DNA of 64,000 bases from Alteromonadaceae bacterium XY-R5 (GTDB lineage Bacteria; Pseudomonadota; Gammaproteobacteria; Enterobacterales; Alteromonadaceae). Positions 27,890-37,628 of the stretch are shown here, in pieces. The stretch lies in NCBI GenBank assembly GCA_001660395.1, contig LXWE01000005.1, forward strand, positions 1-64,000. The letters are read 5' to 3'. How positions within the stretch are numbered: the first letter of the stretch is position 1; each line of letters starts with the position of its first letter. The notes under the pieces were generated by a model. It saw only the letters and a list, made by a program, of their open reading frames with translations. It was not told where the DNA came from and did not search any database. A program made the translations under genes and the position numbers.

Positions 27890-27947
27890 TAGTAATGTTA
27901 TACTCAGCGGCAATTGTTTATCAGCTACTTTACCGGTTACCTGCGTT

Positions 27948-30119
27948 ATGGATGTTTCTCGCCTGCTCGATCACTTAAACGACAAACAACGTGATGCCGT
28001 TGCATCACCTGCCACCGATATGTTGGTGCTGGCTGGCGCAGGCAGCGGAAAAACCCGGGTGCTGGTGCACCGTATGGCCTGGCTGATGGAAGTGGAGGGG
28101 ATTGCACCTTACTCCATTCTGGCGGTGACGTTTACCAACAAAGCCGCTCGAGAAATGCGAGGCCGGGTCGAAGAGTTGATGAAAACCTCTTTGCACAGCA
28201 TGTGGATTGGCACTTTCCATGGCTTAGCGCATCGATTGTTACGCGCTCATTATGCTGAAGCTCGGCTGCCTGAAACGTTCCAGATTTTGGATTCAGATGA
28301 TCAGTACCGTTTGGTACGTCGCGTGCTTAAAGCCATGAATCTGGATGAGAAGCAGTGGCAGCCAAAACACATTCAGTGGTACATCAACGGCAATAAAGAC
28401 GAAGGATTACGTCCGCAACATATCGAAACCCATGGTGATCCTACGCAGACCAAAATGCGTGAAATTTATCAGGCTTATCAGGACAGCTGTGATCGCTCCG
28501 GTCTGGTAGATTTTGCCGAGTTGTTGCTGCGTGCGCACGAATTGTGGGTCAACAATCCTACGTTACTTGCCCATTATCAGCGCCGTTTCCGTGCGATATT
28601 GGTGGACGAATTTCAAGACACCAACAATATTCAGTACGCCTGGTTACGCATGCTTGCCTGCGACAGCAACAATATGATGATCGTTGGCGATGATGACCAG
28701 TCTATTTATGGCTGGCGTGGTGCCAATGTCGAAAATATTCAGCATTTCCTGCGGGATTTTCCGGATGCCAAAACTGTGCGGTTGGAGCAAAACTACCGCT
28801 CGACAGGCACTATTCTAAAAGCCGCTAACAGTGTGATCGATAATAACAGTGGCCGATTAGGTAAAGAGTTGTGGACTGATGGCAGCGATGGCGAAGCTAT
28901 TTCCTTGTATGCAGGTTTTAATGAGTTAGACGAAGCGCGCTTTATTGTGGCGCGGATCAAAGAATGGCATGAACAGGGCGGCGCATTAACGGAATCCGCC
29001 ATACTTTATCGTAACAACGCCCAGTCTCGTGTACTGGAAGAGGCTTTGCTGCAGGAAGGATTGGCTTATCGTATTTACGGTGGTTTGCGCTTCTTCGAAC
29101 GTCAGGAAATCAAGGATGCTTTGGGTTACCTGCGTATCATGAATCAGCATTTAGATGATGCAGCCTTTGAGCGTGTGGTGAATACACCAAGTCGCGGCAT
29201 TGGCGAGCGCACACTAGAGCAATTGCGCGAAGCTGCGAGGGCTACTGAGCAATCATTATGGCAGGCTGCTTTATTGATGCTGCGGGAAAAACGTCTGGCG
29301 GGTCGGGCATCTAACGCGTTACAGAGTTTTATTGATTTAGTCCTCAAGTTAAAAACCGATACCCAGGATATGGCCTTGGATCAGCAGGTAAACCACGTGA
29401 TTAAACATTCGGGTTTATATGCCATGTATCAGGCCGAAAAAGGCGAAAAGGCGCATGCCCGTATCGAAAACTTAGAGGAACTGGTCACAGCTTCCAAACA
29501 GTTTGAAGCACCGGACGATGCTGAAAACATGACGCCATTGTCGGCGTTTTTGGCCCATGCGTCCCTTGAATCAGGTGAAACCCAGGCCGATGTGCATCAG
29601 GATGCAGTGCAGATGATGACGATTCACACAGCTAAGGGTCTGGAATTCCCACTGGTGTTTATGGCCGGCGTGGAAGAAGGTATGTTTCCGAGCCAAATGA
29701 CCCATGAAGAGCCTGGGCGCCTCGAAGAAGAGCGTCGTCTGTGTTACGTGGGTATGACCCGTGCCATGCAAAAGCTGTATATCACTTACGCTGAAAGCCG
29801 CCGTTTGTACGGTCAGGATAAGTACCATACGCCGTCGCGCTTTATTAAGGAAATCCCATCAGGTTGTGTGGAAGAAGTGCGGGTACGCAATACCGTGTCT
29901 CGCCCAGTGAGCAATCGTTTTGATCGTATCACCAGCCATGAGGCATTTGTCTCCAGTGGTTTCCAGTTGGGTGAACGGGTAGTACATCCTAAATTTGCTG
30001 AAGGTACAGTGCTGAATTTTGAAGGGAGCGGAGAGCATGCTCGAATTCAGGTGGCTTTCGATGACTTTGGTTCAAAATGGCTGATGCTTGCCTACGCGAG
30101 ACTAGAAAAAGCCAGCTAG
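27948..30119 (+). CDS. uvrD: DNA helicase II
   Basis: A superfamily 1A 3'-5' helicase that removes UvrC and the excised oligonucleotide in nucleotide excision repair and unwinds nicked DNA in mismatch repair. The 723-residue protein has Walker A LAGAGSGKTR (Lys35), Walker B VDEFQDTN near 223, motif III GDDDQSIYGWRGA near 248, motif IV EQNYRST near 284 and motif VI GMTRAMQKLY near 604. The C-terminal Tudor-like tail (about 668-720, GERVVHPKFAEGTVL) contacts RNA polymerase and UvrB in E. coli. It is monocistronic and ends in a terminator. Confidence 0.97.
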   Translation: MDVSRLLDHLNDKQRDAVASPATDMLVLAGAGSGKTRVLVHRMAWLMEVEGIAPYSILAVTFTNKAAREMRGRVEELMKTSLHSMWIGTFHGLAHRLLRAHYAEARLPETFQILDSDDQYRLVRRVLKAMNLDEKQWQPKHIQWYINGNKDEGLRPQHIETHGDPTQTKMREIYQAYQDSCDRSGLVDFAELLLRAHELWVNNPTLLAHYQRRFRAILVDEFQDTNNIQYAWLRMLACDSNNMMIVGDDDQSIYGWRGANVENIQHFLRDFPDAKTVRLEQNYRSTGTILKAANSVIDNNSGRLGKELWTDGSDGEAISLYAGFNELDEARFIVARIKEWHEQGGALTESAILYRNNAQSRVLEEALLQEGLAYRIYGGLRFFERQEIKDALGYLRIMNQHLDDAAFERVVNTPSRGIGERTLEQLREAARATEQSLWQAALLMLREKRLAGRASNALQSFIDLVLKLKTDTQDMALDQQVNHVIKHSGLYAMYQAEKGEKAHARIENLEELVTASKQFEAPDDAENMTPLSAFLAHASLESGETQADVHQDAVQMMTIHTAKGLEFPLVFMAGVEEGMFPSQMTHEEPGRLEEERRLCYVGMTRAMQKLYITYAESRRLYGQDKYHTPSRFIKEIPSGCVEEVRVRNTVSRPVSNRFDRITSHEAFVSSGFQLGERVVHPKFAEGTVLNFEGSGEHARIQVAFDDFGSKWLMLAYARLEKAS

Positions 30120-30156
30120 AGGTAAGTGGCTAAAAACGGATTCAATTCATCATTCT

Positions 30157-30183
30157 AAAACCAGGTTAACACCTGGTTTTTTT
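30157..30183 (+). terminator. Rho-independent terminator of uvrD
   Basis: The stem AAAACCAGGT / ACCTGGTTTT with a 4-nt TAAC loop continues into a T-run, 37 bp after the uvrD stop. Confidence 0.92.
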
Positions 30184-30685
30184 GTGCCCACAATTCGAGG
30201 AACCACCGTTCTGGTCGTAAAAATTACCGTGTTGGTTGGTTAATTTCCTTGACCAGGTTAAGCACTGTTAGCGTGCTACAGATCCGATTTGTAAAGGTCT
30301 GCCGAAGCCTGTAGTATCCGCGCGTTTTTCGTGCTTTTATTAGCAGGGTAACTAAATGGTGGTTTTTTTACGCTTAGTGCAAGCACCTGTTTTAGGGCAC
30401 TGGCGCAAAAATGGAACTTCTCTGAACCTTGGGTTCACTCTGGCAGTCTTTTCTGCTCCGCATGGAATAGACCGAATAGCCTAATGCACGTGTCGCATAA
30501 CCTATTTGGCCTCTGTAATTAAACCTTTTCTATCTGTACTCATTTCTGGTTTTACTGCCCTTGTGTGTTGGCGTTGCCACTCCTATTGCACGGCAGACCG
30601 ATTTAAGCGCAAAGCCCTGTTGATAAATGCCTGCCTGTAGCTTGCGGAAATGGATCCTTCCCGTGGATTTTTAAGAAGTATTTCC
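30184..30685 (+). other. Intergenic region upstream of the porin gene (about 500 bp)
   Basis: No supported gene lies between the uvrD terminator and the porin gene. A 42-codon ATG frame at 30356-30484, with AGGG eight bases upstream, is possible but has no recognisable features. The region probably holds the porin promoter and a long 5' leader; no clear regulator site could be named. Confidence 0.4.
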
Positions 30686-31972
30686 ATGTATGTAAAATCA
30701 TTATTTGTTGCTGCCGGGCTTGCATATATTGCTCCTGGTCAGGTTATGGCTGATACCGGCCTGGATTCCCATTTACTCGGTGATTTGGGCGGTCTGCGTA
30801 CACAATTAAGTGACGCTGGGGTTGATGTCAGTCTGGGGTATACCTTTGAGACGGGCGGGAACCTGTCTGGCGGTGATCGTCACGCCACCAGTTATGCAGA
30901 CCAAACGGTTTTTGGGGTAAATGCAAACCTTGAACGTTTGCTCAATCTGAAAGGGGGCAGTGTTCATCTGACCTTGGTTAATCGCGGTGGCCAGAGTCAA
31001 AATATCAGTTCTCAGGCCGGTATTAACCAGTTGATGCAATCAATTGAAGTATACGGCCGAGGCCGGGTAACGCGGGTTTCCGCCTTGTACTATGAGCAAA
31101 AGCTGCTGGACGATACTCTGGATATTAAACTGGGCCGTTTAAATATAGGCTCTGAGTTTGGTGATTATGCCTGTGAGTTCTCTTATTTGGGCTTTTGTAG
31201 CTCTCAGCCTGGTAACTTCAATTCGACCTTATATAACTGGCCCATTAGTCAGTGGGCTATTACCAGCAAATATCAGTTTGCTCCTGAATGGTATGTGAAA
31301 GCCGGTGTGTATCAAATGAATCCCAACTGGCTCGACAACGATCAAAACTGGAATTTAGGCAGTCCGCATGGCACGGAAGGGTTAACAATGCCATTGGAGT
31401 TAGGGGGGACGCCCACTCTGAATGGCTATAAGGGCAGTTGGAAGTTTGGCGTTTGGTACGACACTGTTGGGGGGGATGACCTCGCCCTTAATAAAAATGG
31501 TGTCCTTATGCTGAGTGATAGCGATACAGCCAAACAGCATTCACACAAATCGGGTGCTTACCTGGCGCTCGACCAGCAAATCGCAACATTAGGCGATGAT
31601 GCTAGTCGTCGTGTAAACCTGTTTGCCAATTTCACCCTGAATGACGCAGATGTCACGACGGTAAGCCACTCGTTTAATCTGGGCGTGGTAGCTTATGGCC
31701 CCTTTGCAGCCAGACCGAATGATCAGTGGGGGGCGGGTCTGCAATATCTGCAAGTCAGCGAGCATTTAACGGATGTGCAGCGTTTGAAATCGTTACTTGA
31801 TGGCAATTCTCAGGTACAGGAAGATGAAGCTGTATTTGCCAGTTACTACAAAGCGCTGCTTACGCCGTACTTTGCATTACGTCCGGAGATTCAGTATATC
31901 CATAATCCGGGGGGGATTACTGCACAGCACGATGCCTGGATGGTAACACTGAAAGGCAGTCTCGATTTCTAA
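30686..31972 (+). CDS. OprB-like carbohydrate-selective porin
   Basis: A 428-residue outer-membrane porin. A signal peptide covers about residues 1-22 (ending VMA). The mature protein is beta-strand-rich with many alternating hydrophobic and Gly/Tyr segments and ends in KGSLDF, with the C-terminal Phe that BamA recognises. Family landmarks of carbohydrate porins are visible: LGDLGGLRTQLSDAGVDVSLGYT near the N-terminus and LNIGSEFGDYACEFSYLGF mid-protein. The ATG at 30686 is preferred over 30650 because it gives a clean signal peptide. Substrate unknown. Confidence 0.87.
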   Translation: MYVKSLFVAAGLAYIAPGQVMADTGLDSHLLGDLGGLRTQLSDAGVDVSLGYTFETGGNLSGGDRHATSYADQTVFGVNANLERLLNLKGGSVHLTLVNRGGQSQNISSQAGINQLMQSIEVYGRGRVTRVSALYYEQKLLDDTLDIKLGRLNIGSEFGDYACEFSYLGFCSSQPGNFNSTLYNWPISQWAITSKYQFAPEWYVKAGVYQMNPNWLDNDQNWNLGSPHGTEGLTMPLELGGTPTLNGYKGSWKFGVWYDTVGGDDLALNKNGVLMLSDSDTAKQHSHKSGAYLALDQQIATLGDDASRRVNLFANFTLNDADVTTVSHSFNLGVVAYGPFAARPNDQWGAGLQYLQVSEHLTDVQRLKSLLDGNSQVQEDEAVFASYYKALLTPYFALRPEIQYIHNPGGITAQHDAWMVTLKGSLDF

Positions 31973-31990
31973 GGGATGTATTACACAAAC

Positions 31991-32017
31991 AAAACCCGCC
32001 AGTACGGCGGGTTTTTT
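31991..32017. terminator. Bidirectional terminator between porin and rarD
   Basis: The stem AAAACCCGCC / GGCGGGTTTT with a 5-nt loop and T-run lies between the convergent porin (stop 31972) and rarD (stop 32029) genes. Confidence 0.9.
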
Positions 32018-32028
32018 GTTGGTTTCAG

Positions 32029-32940
32029 CTATTTGGCAGCCATTGCTATTGAGGCTTTATTAGCACGGTACTGCTTTAAACTGTCAAAGCTAAAGATGGC
32101 TAACCCGGACCACACAAAGGCAAAGCAAATCAAACGTGATGTGGGCATGGGTTCATTAAACAAAAACACCGCCAGTAAAAACATCAGGCTTGGGCCTATG
32201 TACTGAAAAAAGCCCAGCGTAGAGTAGCGCAAGCGCTTGGCTGCTGCGGTAAAACATAGCAGGGGGGCGGTAGTGACAACGCCCGCACTGAATAGCAGCA
32301 GGTTAATTTCAAGTGAGTTATTACTCAGGGTAGAGGTTGGAGTGTCGACGATAAACAGCCAGTACACCAACGCAATCGGTGCCATCATTAAGGTTTCCAG
32401 GCTCAATCCAGGCAGGGAGTCCACAGATACCTGTTTACGCATCAGACCGTAAATACCAAATGTACCCGCCAGCAGCAGGGCAACCCAGGGTAAATGCCCC
32501 ATGCTGACAACTAAATAAGCTACGCCAATAAAGGCCATTGCTACAGCGACAAGTTGCAGCTTCTTCAGGCGTTCGCCTAGAACCATATAGCCTAGCAGCA
32601 TATTTAGCAGAGGATTAATGTAATAGCCCAGGCTGGCATCCAGCATATGATCGTTGTTTACGGCCCAGATAAAAATTAGCCAGTTACAGCCCAGTAGTAA
32701 GCCGGAAGCGAGTAAGGTCAGCATGACTTTGGGTTTGCGGATAGCCGTCTGCACATTCGTGCGTTGTTTAAATACAACGACCAGTACAAACAGCAATAAT
32801 ACCGACCAAATTACCCGGTGCATCAGAATTTCCAGCGGTGGAATGCTCTGAATTAATTTGAAATACAGTGGGGCAATGCCCCACATGGTGTAAGCACCAA
32901 TGGCAAACAATACGCCGGATTTGGCCGAACTATCCTGCAT
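32029..32940 (-). CDS. rarD: RarD, EamA-family transporter
   Basis: A 303-residue inner-membrane permease of the drug/metabolite transporter superfamily with about ten transmembrane helices in two EamA halves. The start SGVLFAIGAYTMWGIAPLYFK and the HRVIWSVLLL segment are typical RarD blocks, as is LGYYINPLLNMLLGYMVLGERL (about 103-124). E. coli RarD was first linked to chloramphenicol sensitivity; the substrate is not firmly known. It is monocistronic and convergent with the porin gene. Confidence 0.88.
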   Translation of the reverse strand: MQDSSAKSGVLFAIGAYTMWGIAPLYFKLIQSIPPLEILMHRVIWSVLLLFVLVVVFKQRTNVQTAIRKPKVMLTLLASGLLLGCNWLIFIWAVNNDHMLDASLGYYINPLLNMLLGYMVLGERLKKLQLVAVAMAFIGVAYLVVSMGHLPWVALLLAGTFGIYGLMRKQVSVDSLPGLSLETLMMAPIALVYWLFIVDTPTSTLSNNSLEINLLLFSAGVVTTAPLLCFTAAAKRLRYSTLGFFQYIGPSLMFLLAVFLFNEPMPTSRLICFAFVWSGLAIFSFDSLKQYRANKASIAMAAK

Positions 32941-33013
32941 GTTTTACTCGCTTGTAAAGACGGACGAAAAAGGTCGGGCAGTGTCGTAGAACTGTTTGCG
33001 CAATGCAACTAAG

Positions 33014-34039
33014 TTACGGCGTATTCGCCCAGCTTTGCGTTAACATGACATTGGTTAATTCTGATGTCAGGCTTATGGCTTTCAACCTTGCCTGAATGTC
33101 GTGAATGGGGAATGACAGAATCACCTCATCCACCCCTGTTGCAGCTATAAAATGCGCGAGTTTGGCTTCGGCTGTCGCTTTATCCCCCACAACTGCATAT
33201 TTAAGGGTGTGATTGATCATGCGTTGTTCATTTTCATAAAGATATGCGCTTAGATCATTAACGGGCTCAGGAAATGCTCTATTTGCACCCTGACGCAGGT
33301 CTGCGAATTTCAGCTGTGCCGAGGTAAAGTGATATTCGGCTTCTTGCTGAGTATCTGCAACCGAAGCCATTACACCAGCAGATACATAAGGTGCAGCAAA
33401 TTGAGCAGAAGGTTTGAAATTGGCTTTATATAAGCTAATGGCATCCAACAGCATGTCTGGCGCAAAGTGAGACGCAAAGGAAAAGGGCAAGCCCATTTGC
33501 CCGGCTAACTGAGCCGAATACAAGCTTGAACCCAACAGCCACAATGGTACTTCACTGCCAACGCCCGGTACTGCCAGCAAGCGTTTGTTTTCATCATCCG
33601 GGGCAAAATAGCGCTGCAGTTCGGTCACATCTGCAGGGTAGCTATCAACGTCACCCTGCAAATTGCGCCTTAACGCGCGTGCGGTGGCCATATCTGTGCC
33701 CGGAGCCCGACCTAACCCCAGTTCTACGCGTCCTGGGAATAGGGCTGCAAGGGTGCCAAATTGCTCTGCAATGACCAAAGGGGCGTGATTGGGCAGCATC
33801 ACCCCGCCTGCGCCAATTCGAATATGCTTGGTTTCATTCCCTATCGCCGCCAGCATGACTGCTGTTGCCGCGCTGGCAACTCCGCGCATGCCGTGATGTT
33901 CGGCCAGCCACAAGCGTTGATAACCGCTAGCTTCGGCGCACCTGGCTACGGCCTTGCTGTTTTCGATGGCTGCACTGATGGTTTGACCCTCTCCCACAGG
34001 AGCAAGGTCGAGAATAGAAAAGGGCACTGCGCGAGACAT
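33014..34039 (-). CDS. LLM-class flavin-dependent oxidoreductase
   Basis: A 341-residue luciferase-like monooxygenase with a TIM-barrel fold. The start PFSILDLAPVGEG and the segments YQRLWLAEHHGMRGVASAATAV (about 39-60) and GGVMLPNHAPLVIAEQFGTL (about 78-97) are typical of the alkanal-monooxygenase-like (YhbW-type) subgroup. It should bind FMN or FMNH2 supplied by a reductase. The substrate is unknown. The ATG at 34039 has GGAG seven bases upstream. It stands alone between rarD and a PepSY gene on the same strand. Confidence 0.88.
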   Translation of the reverse strand: MSRAVPFSILDLAPVGEGQTISAAIENSKAVARCAEASGYQRLWLAEHHGMRGVASAATAVMLAAIGNETKHIRIGAGGVMLPNHAPLVIAEQFGTLAALFPGRVELGLGRAPGTDMATARALRRNLQGDVDSYPADVTELQRYFAPDDENKRLLAVPGVGSEVPLWLLGSSLYSAQLAGQMGLPFSFASHFAPDMLLDAISLYKANFKPSAQFAAPYVSAGVMASVADTQQEAEYHFTSAQLKFADLRQGANRAFPEPVNDLSAYLYENEQRMINHTLKYAVVGDKATAEAKLAHFIAATGVDEVILSFPIHDIQARLKAISLTSELTNVMLTQSWANTP

Positions 34040-34184
34040 GGTGCACTCCGGTTTGAGATAGATACCAATAGAAGTAGGGTCAAACTACCCAAACACAAGT
34101 GTATGTAAAAGTCTTAGTTAGACAAATATGATCTGTAAGGAAGGAAAGGAGCCAGGCACTGGCTGGCTCCGACACAAAGGGTGT

Positions 34185-34703
34185 TTAGCTGCCAAATACG
34201 ACAACAAGCAGGGCGAAGATAAAGCCTACTCCAGCGATTTTAAGACCGTTTTTAAATGGCAATGCGCGTGGAATAAACATTAAAAATGCAGAGATACAGA
34301 AAAACAGCAAGGCTACGCCAAAGGTAATGTTTAACCAGAATAGCGGACTGTTGGTATTGGCCTTGTGCATGTGGACCATTTCATCGATCACGACAGGGTA
34401 ATCTTTGCGGGTGGTCGTCGCCAATCCCGTGGTTTTATCGTAGCTTCCGCCCGCAAAGCGGATCTCGGTATCGGTTTGGGCTTCTACCCGAAAGCCACGT
34501 AAACGCAGTTGTGGGCCTAGATCACGGGCCGACAGACCGGCTTCAAGCTGATGTTGTTCGGTTTTTTCCACTTTGAGGAAATCTGTACCACGGAAAATTA
34601 GCAATGTTCCGCTTAAGGCGTAAACGGCCATAATGCCAGCCAGAAAAAAGCCGATCCAACGGTGAAGTTGTCTGAATTGATTGTGAAATTTGGCAGAGGC
34701 CAT
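34185..34703 (-). CDS. PepSY-associated membrane protein
   Basis: A 172-residue protein with an N-terminal helix (about 13-34, with the HRWIGFF start typical of PepSY-TM proteins) and two C-terminal helices (about 118-138 and 152-170). The short periplasmic part between them includes YDKTTGLATTTRKDYP, a PepSY-like segment. It resembles the N-terminal part of siderophore-linked PepSY reductases, but is much shorter. Function is unknown; a role in redox or iron uptake is only an inference. Confidence 0.7.
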   Translation of the reverse strand: MASAKFHNQFRQLHRWIGFFLAGIMAVYALSGTLLIFRGTDFLKVEKTEQHQLEAGLSARDLGPQLRLRGFRVEAQTDTEIRFAGGSYDKTTGLATTTRKDYPVVIDEMVHMHKANTNSPLFWLNITFGVALLFFCISAFLMFIPRALPFKNGLKIAGVGFIFALLVVVFGS

Positions 34704-34825
34704 AGTGTGTATCCATTCTCAGTATTAAAAGGTAATCTCTAAATTTACCCTGATAAGAATGGTCGGCCAAGTGTCTTGACACTCAGAAGAAAATCTTAAC
34801 ATTCAAAGGCCTGCACTTTCGTGGT

Positions 34826-35302
34826 TTACCCGCCAATCATGTAAGTACCGGTGCCAAAAGCGATGTGAGTGCCTTCTTCATTGTGTAGTTCCATCCGGCA
34901 TACCGCGACGCGTTTGCCTTTGCGAATCACTTCGGCACTGGCAATAAACTCCTTGCCTTTGCCGGGGCGCAAATAATCAACGCGCATATCGATAGTACCG
35001 ATCATTGGGAGTTGAGACTCCAGTTCGGGCAAAGATAAGTGCTCGATATCCTTAACGGCATAAAGGACCGCCATAATCCCACCAACGGTATCCAGCATGG
35101 CTGCAGTTACACCACCGTGCAGAATCTTGTGAATGGGGTTACCCATTAATTTATCGTCCCAGGGCAGGCGAATTTCAACTTTATCCTGACTGAGCAGTTG
35201 AATTTTCAACCCTAGCAGGCGATTAAAGGGCATATGCTGGCTAAACAGGTTAGCCACAAATTCTGCTGCGGGAAGGATTGGCTGATTGAGCGAATGGTCC
35301 AT
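34826..35302 (-). CDS. Hotdog-fold thioesterase (PaaI-like)
   Basis: A 158-residue single hotdog domain. The central helix carries HKILHGGVTAAMLDTVGG (about 92-109 in the sense used for the family), with the HGG motif and an Asp as the likely catalytic residue, as in PaaI/YbgC-type acyl-CoA thioesterases. It probably hydrolyses an aromatic or fatty acyl-CoA; the substrate cannot be specified. It is a single gene on the minus strand, divergent from the adenylate cyclase-like gene. Confidence 0.85.
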   Translation of the reverse strand: MDHSLNQPILPAAEFVANLFSQHMPFNRLLGLKIQLLSQDKVEIRLPWDDKLMGNPIHKILHGGVTAAMLDTVGGIMAVLYAVKDIEHLSLPELESQLPMIGTIDMRVDYLRPGKGKEFIASAEVIRKGKRVAVCRMELHNEEGTHIAFGTGTYMIGG

Positions 35303-35541
35303 GCTAATTCACTTGTTAATTTTTTGTTGCTAATCGTGGCGAATTTTTCTGAACATAGCAAGTTAAGACAAATGACCAATGTTGGTTTTAGCGTGAATGT
35401 GCTTTGATTGATCTGAGAATGTCGCTACAACTGGGCGGAAATGACAAAGCCTGATAGGCTGAAATAACGTGCATGGGGGATCATCTTCCTGGCCTAAGTT
35501 TGTTTTAATGTGTAGTTCTACGGTGGTGTGCTATTTCCCAA

Positions 35542-37491
35542 ATGAATATACAACAGAACCTCGCGATCCGGCTGATGCGGGTGCTGCGTTATAACAAAAC
35601 AAGATACGAGCGGGCGCTTGAATTGATGCCGGCTGAGCAACGTCCGTTGTTTCACGTACTGCCTTTTTTGCTGCATATAAATCACCCTGCATTTCCTGGC
35701 TATGTCGAGGATCCTGATACTCCGTATGGACTCAACAATTACTCCCTGAGAAAGGCGGTTGTTGCGGCGTTGCAGCACGTGTTTAGCGATAAATTGGCGC
35801 TGCTGGAGCAAATGGCAACCTTGTGGCCGAAACGGCGCACCATAGATTCCTTGGTCCTGATGGGCAGTATTGGTTCGATAGGGCAGTCTGATGGTTCAGA
35901 CTTTGATTACTGGGTGTGTTTTGATGGTGAAAAGCTGGCCGAGAAGGAACAAATATTATTGCGTCAGAAGTTAACCCTGATTGAACAATGGGCCGACGCC
36001 AACGGCATGGAGGCGCATTTCTTCCTCTCTGAAATCAATAAAGTGCGCAATAACGATTTTGGCGAAGCGGATGAGGAGAGTTCCGGTTCAGCCCAGGCTG
36101 TGTCATTAAAAGCGGAGTTTTATACCACCCAAATTGTGGTGGCGGGAAAAGTACCTTTCTGGTGGCTGGTGCCTAAGGATACGGATGATCGTCAGTATCA
36201 TCAGTTGCTGGCGATGTTAGAGCCTGGCCAACAACCCGATCCTAATTTATTTGTGGATTTAGGCCATTTGCAGGAAATGGAACCCAGTGAACTGTTCGGG
36301 GCTGCCATCTGGCAGATTACCAAGGCGATGGACTCCCCCTTCAAGTCGGTGTTGAAGATGGGCAAACTGGAAGTGTTTTTGGAAAATGTCGACCGTAAAC
36401 CACCTTTGTGTACGTTGTTAAAACACAGAGTGCATAGCGGTGGCAGCGCCCCTGGTGGCGCGGGGCAAGTTGATCCCTATGCCCTGATGTTCGATGAACT
36501 AATTGAACATTACCAGAGCAAAAATGACCAAGATGTGGTGGCCTTGCTGCAGCTTTGCCTGTACCTGAAATGTGACTGTGCCTTAAGTCGTCCTGCTGCG
36601 AAGGGAGAATCTGAGTTTAAACGTCAGGTGATCACTGATTACGTCCGCCAGTGGCAGTGGGGGAAAGAAAAAATATTGCAGGCAGATAATATTAAGCAAT
36701 GGAGTTTTAACGATAAGCTGCGTTTAAGCCGCCAAGTACACAGCTATTTAATTGCCAGTTACCGGCGTATCTCTACCATGCTCGGGTCAGGCAAGCAAAC
36801 GGTCAGCCCTGAAGATATGACGGTGATTGGCCGTAAGATCGACACCTTTTACAGTAAAAAAGAACACAAAATTGAATATTTGCGCAGTGTGTTTGACGAT
36901 GAGCTTTATTGTCCGCTGATAAGTGTAAAGGCCTATCCTGAGGCAAATCAGCAGCGAACATGGGCGATGTATGCCGGAGACCAGGTTAAACGACAGCGTG
37001 ATGCGTTAGATGAATTTCACCTGCAATCAAATCTTAATCCTATCGACTTAATGGTGTGGGGGGTCTGGAACCGTATTCTGGACAATCACACCCGCATCCT
37101 GCTCGACTATCAAACCATGCCCGTGATTGAGGACGATCTGTATAAGCTGGTGGCGCAACTGGTTAAATATTTTTCCCCTATGCGGGTGTCACACTTATCT
37201 CGCAGTGCCTTGCTGGCACCAGCAAAGCTTAAATGCTGTCTGGCGGTGGTCAACTTTGAAAGTCGGCGTTTAAAAGGAGAAGTGGAGAGTCTTCGGGTGA
37301 TTTATCTGAATACCTGGGGAGAACTCTATTGTGAGGATGGTTTTGAAGCGTTGGCGTCTCTGCGGACGGATATTTTTGATCCGAATTTGGATGTGAAGAC
37401 TTGCCTGTTAGTCCCTGAAGGTTCACACAAACAGCGCTTGGTAAATGACTTTCACAAACAAGTAGGGTTTGAATTTCAACAGCAGCTATAG
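35542..37491 (+). CDS. Class I adenylate cyclase homologue, C-terminally short
   Basis: A 649-residue relative of enterobacterial CyaA, which makes cAMP from ATP. The nucleotidyltransferase motif GSIGSIGQSDGSDFDYW (108-124) keeps the glycine-serine pair and the catalytic Asp120 and Asp122. Other blocks match CyaA: DSPFKSVLKMGKLEVF (about 271-286), LQLCLYLKCDCALSR and a late NTWGELYCEDGFEAL. E. coli CyaA has 848 residues, so about 150-200 distal residues, part of the regulatory C-terminal region, are missing. The gene might be a paralogue of a full CyaA elsewhere. A TTG-start recQ follows. Confidence 0.82.
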   Translation: MNIQQNLAIRLMRVLRYNKTRYERALELMPAEQRPLFHVLPFLLHINHPAFPGYVEDPDTPYGLNNYSLRKAVVAALQHVFSDKLALLEQMATLWPKRRTIDSLVLMGSIGSIGQSDGSDFDYWVCFDGEKLAEKEQILLRQKLTLIEQWADANGMEAHFFLSEINKVRNNDFGEADEESSGSAQAVSLKAEFYTTQIVVAGKVPFWWLVPKDTDDRQYHQLLAMLEPGQQPDPNLFVDLGHLQEMEPSELFGAAIWQITKAMDSPFKSVLKMGKLEVFLENVDRKPPLCTLLKHRVHSGGSAPGGAGQVDPYALMFDELIEHYQSKNDQDVVALLQLCLYLKCDCALSRPAAKGESEFKRQVITDYVRQWQWGKEKILQADNIKQWSFNDKLRLSRQVHSYLIASYRRISTMLGSGKQTVSPEDMTVIGRKIDTFYSKKEHKIEYLRSVFDDELYCPLISVKAYPEANQQRTWAMYAGDQVKRQRDALDEFHLQSNLNPIDLMVWGVWNRILDNHTRILLDYQTMPVIEDDLYKLVAQLVKYFSPMRVSHLSRSALLAPAKLKCCLAVVNFESRRLKGEVESLRVIYLNTWGELYCEDGFEALASLRTDIFDPNLDVKTCLLVPEGSHKQRLVNDFHKQVGFEFQQQL

Positions 37492-37628
37492 GGTTATTGG
37501 CGATGTTAGTTGCATGTATTTGAAGGCTATTTTCTGATTGCAGGATTTTTCATGGAATTGGCAAGTGAAGCCGGAGCCAAAAAACAGTAAAATGCCTGCC
37601 AAATTTATATAAGCGCTAAAGCAGACCC

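Noticed and set aside
30356-30484. A 42-codon ORF upstream of the porin gene
   Set aside because: Only a weak ribosome binding site and no recognisable features; mentioned in the intergenic entry but not called.
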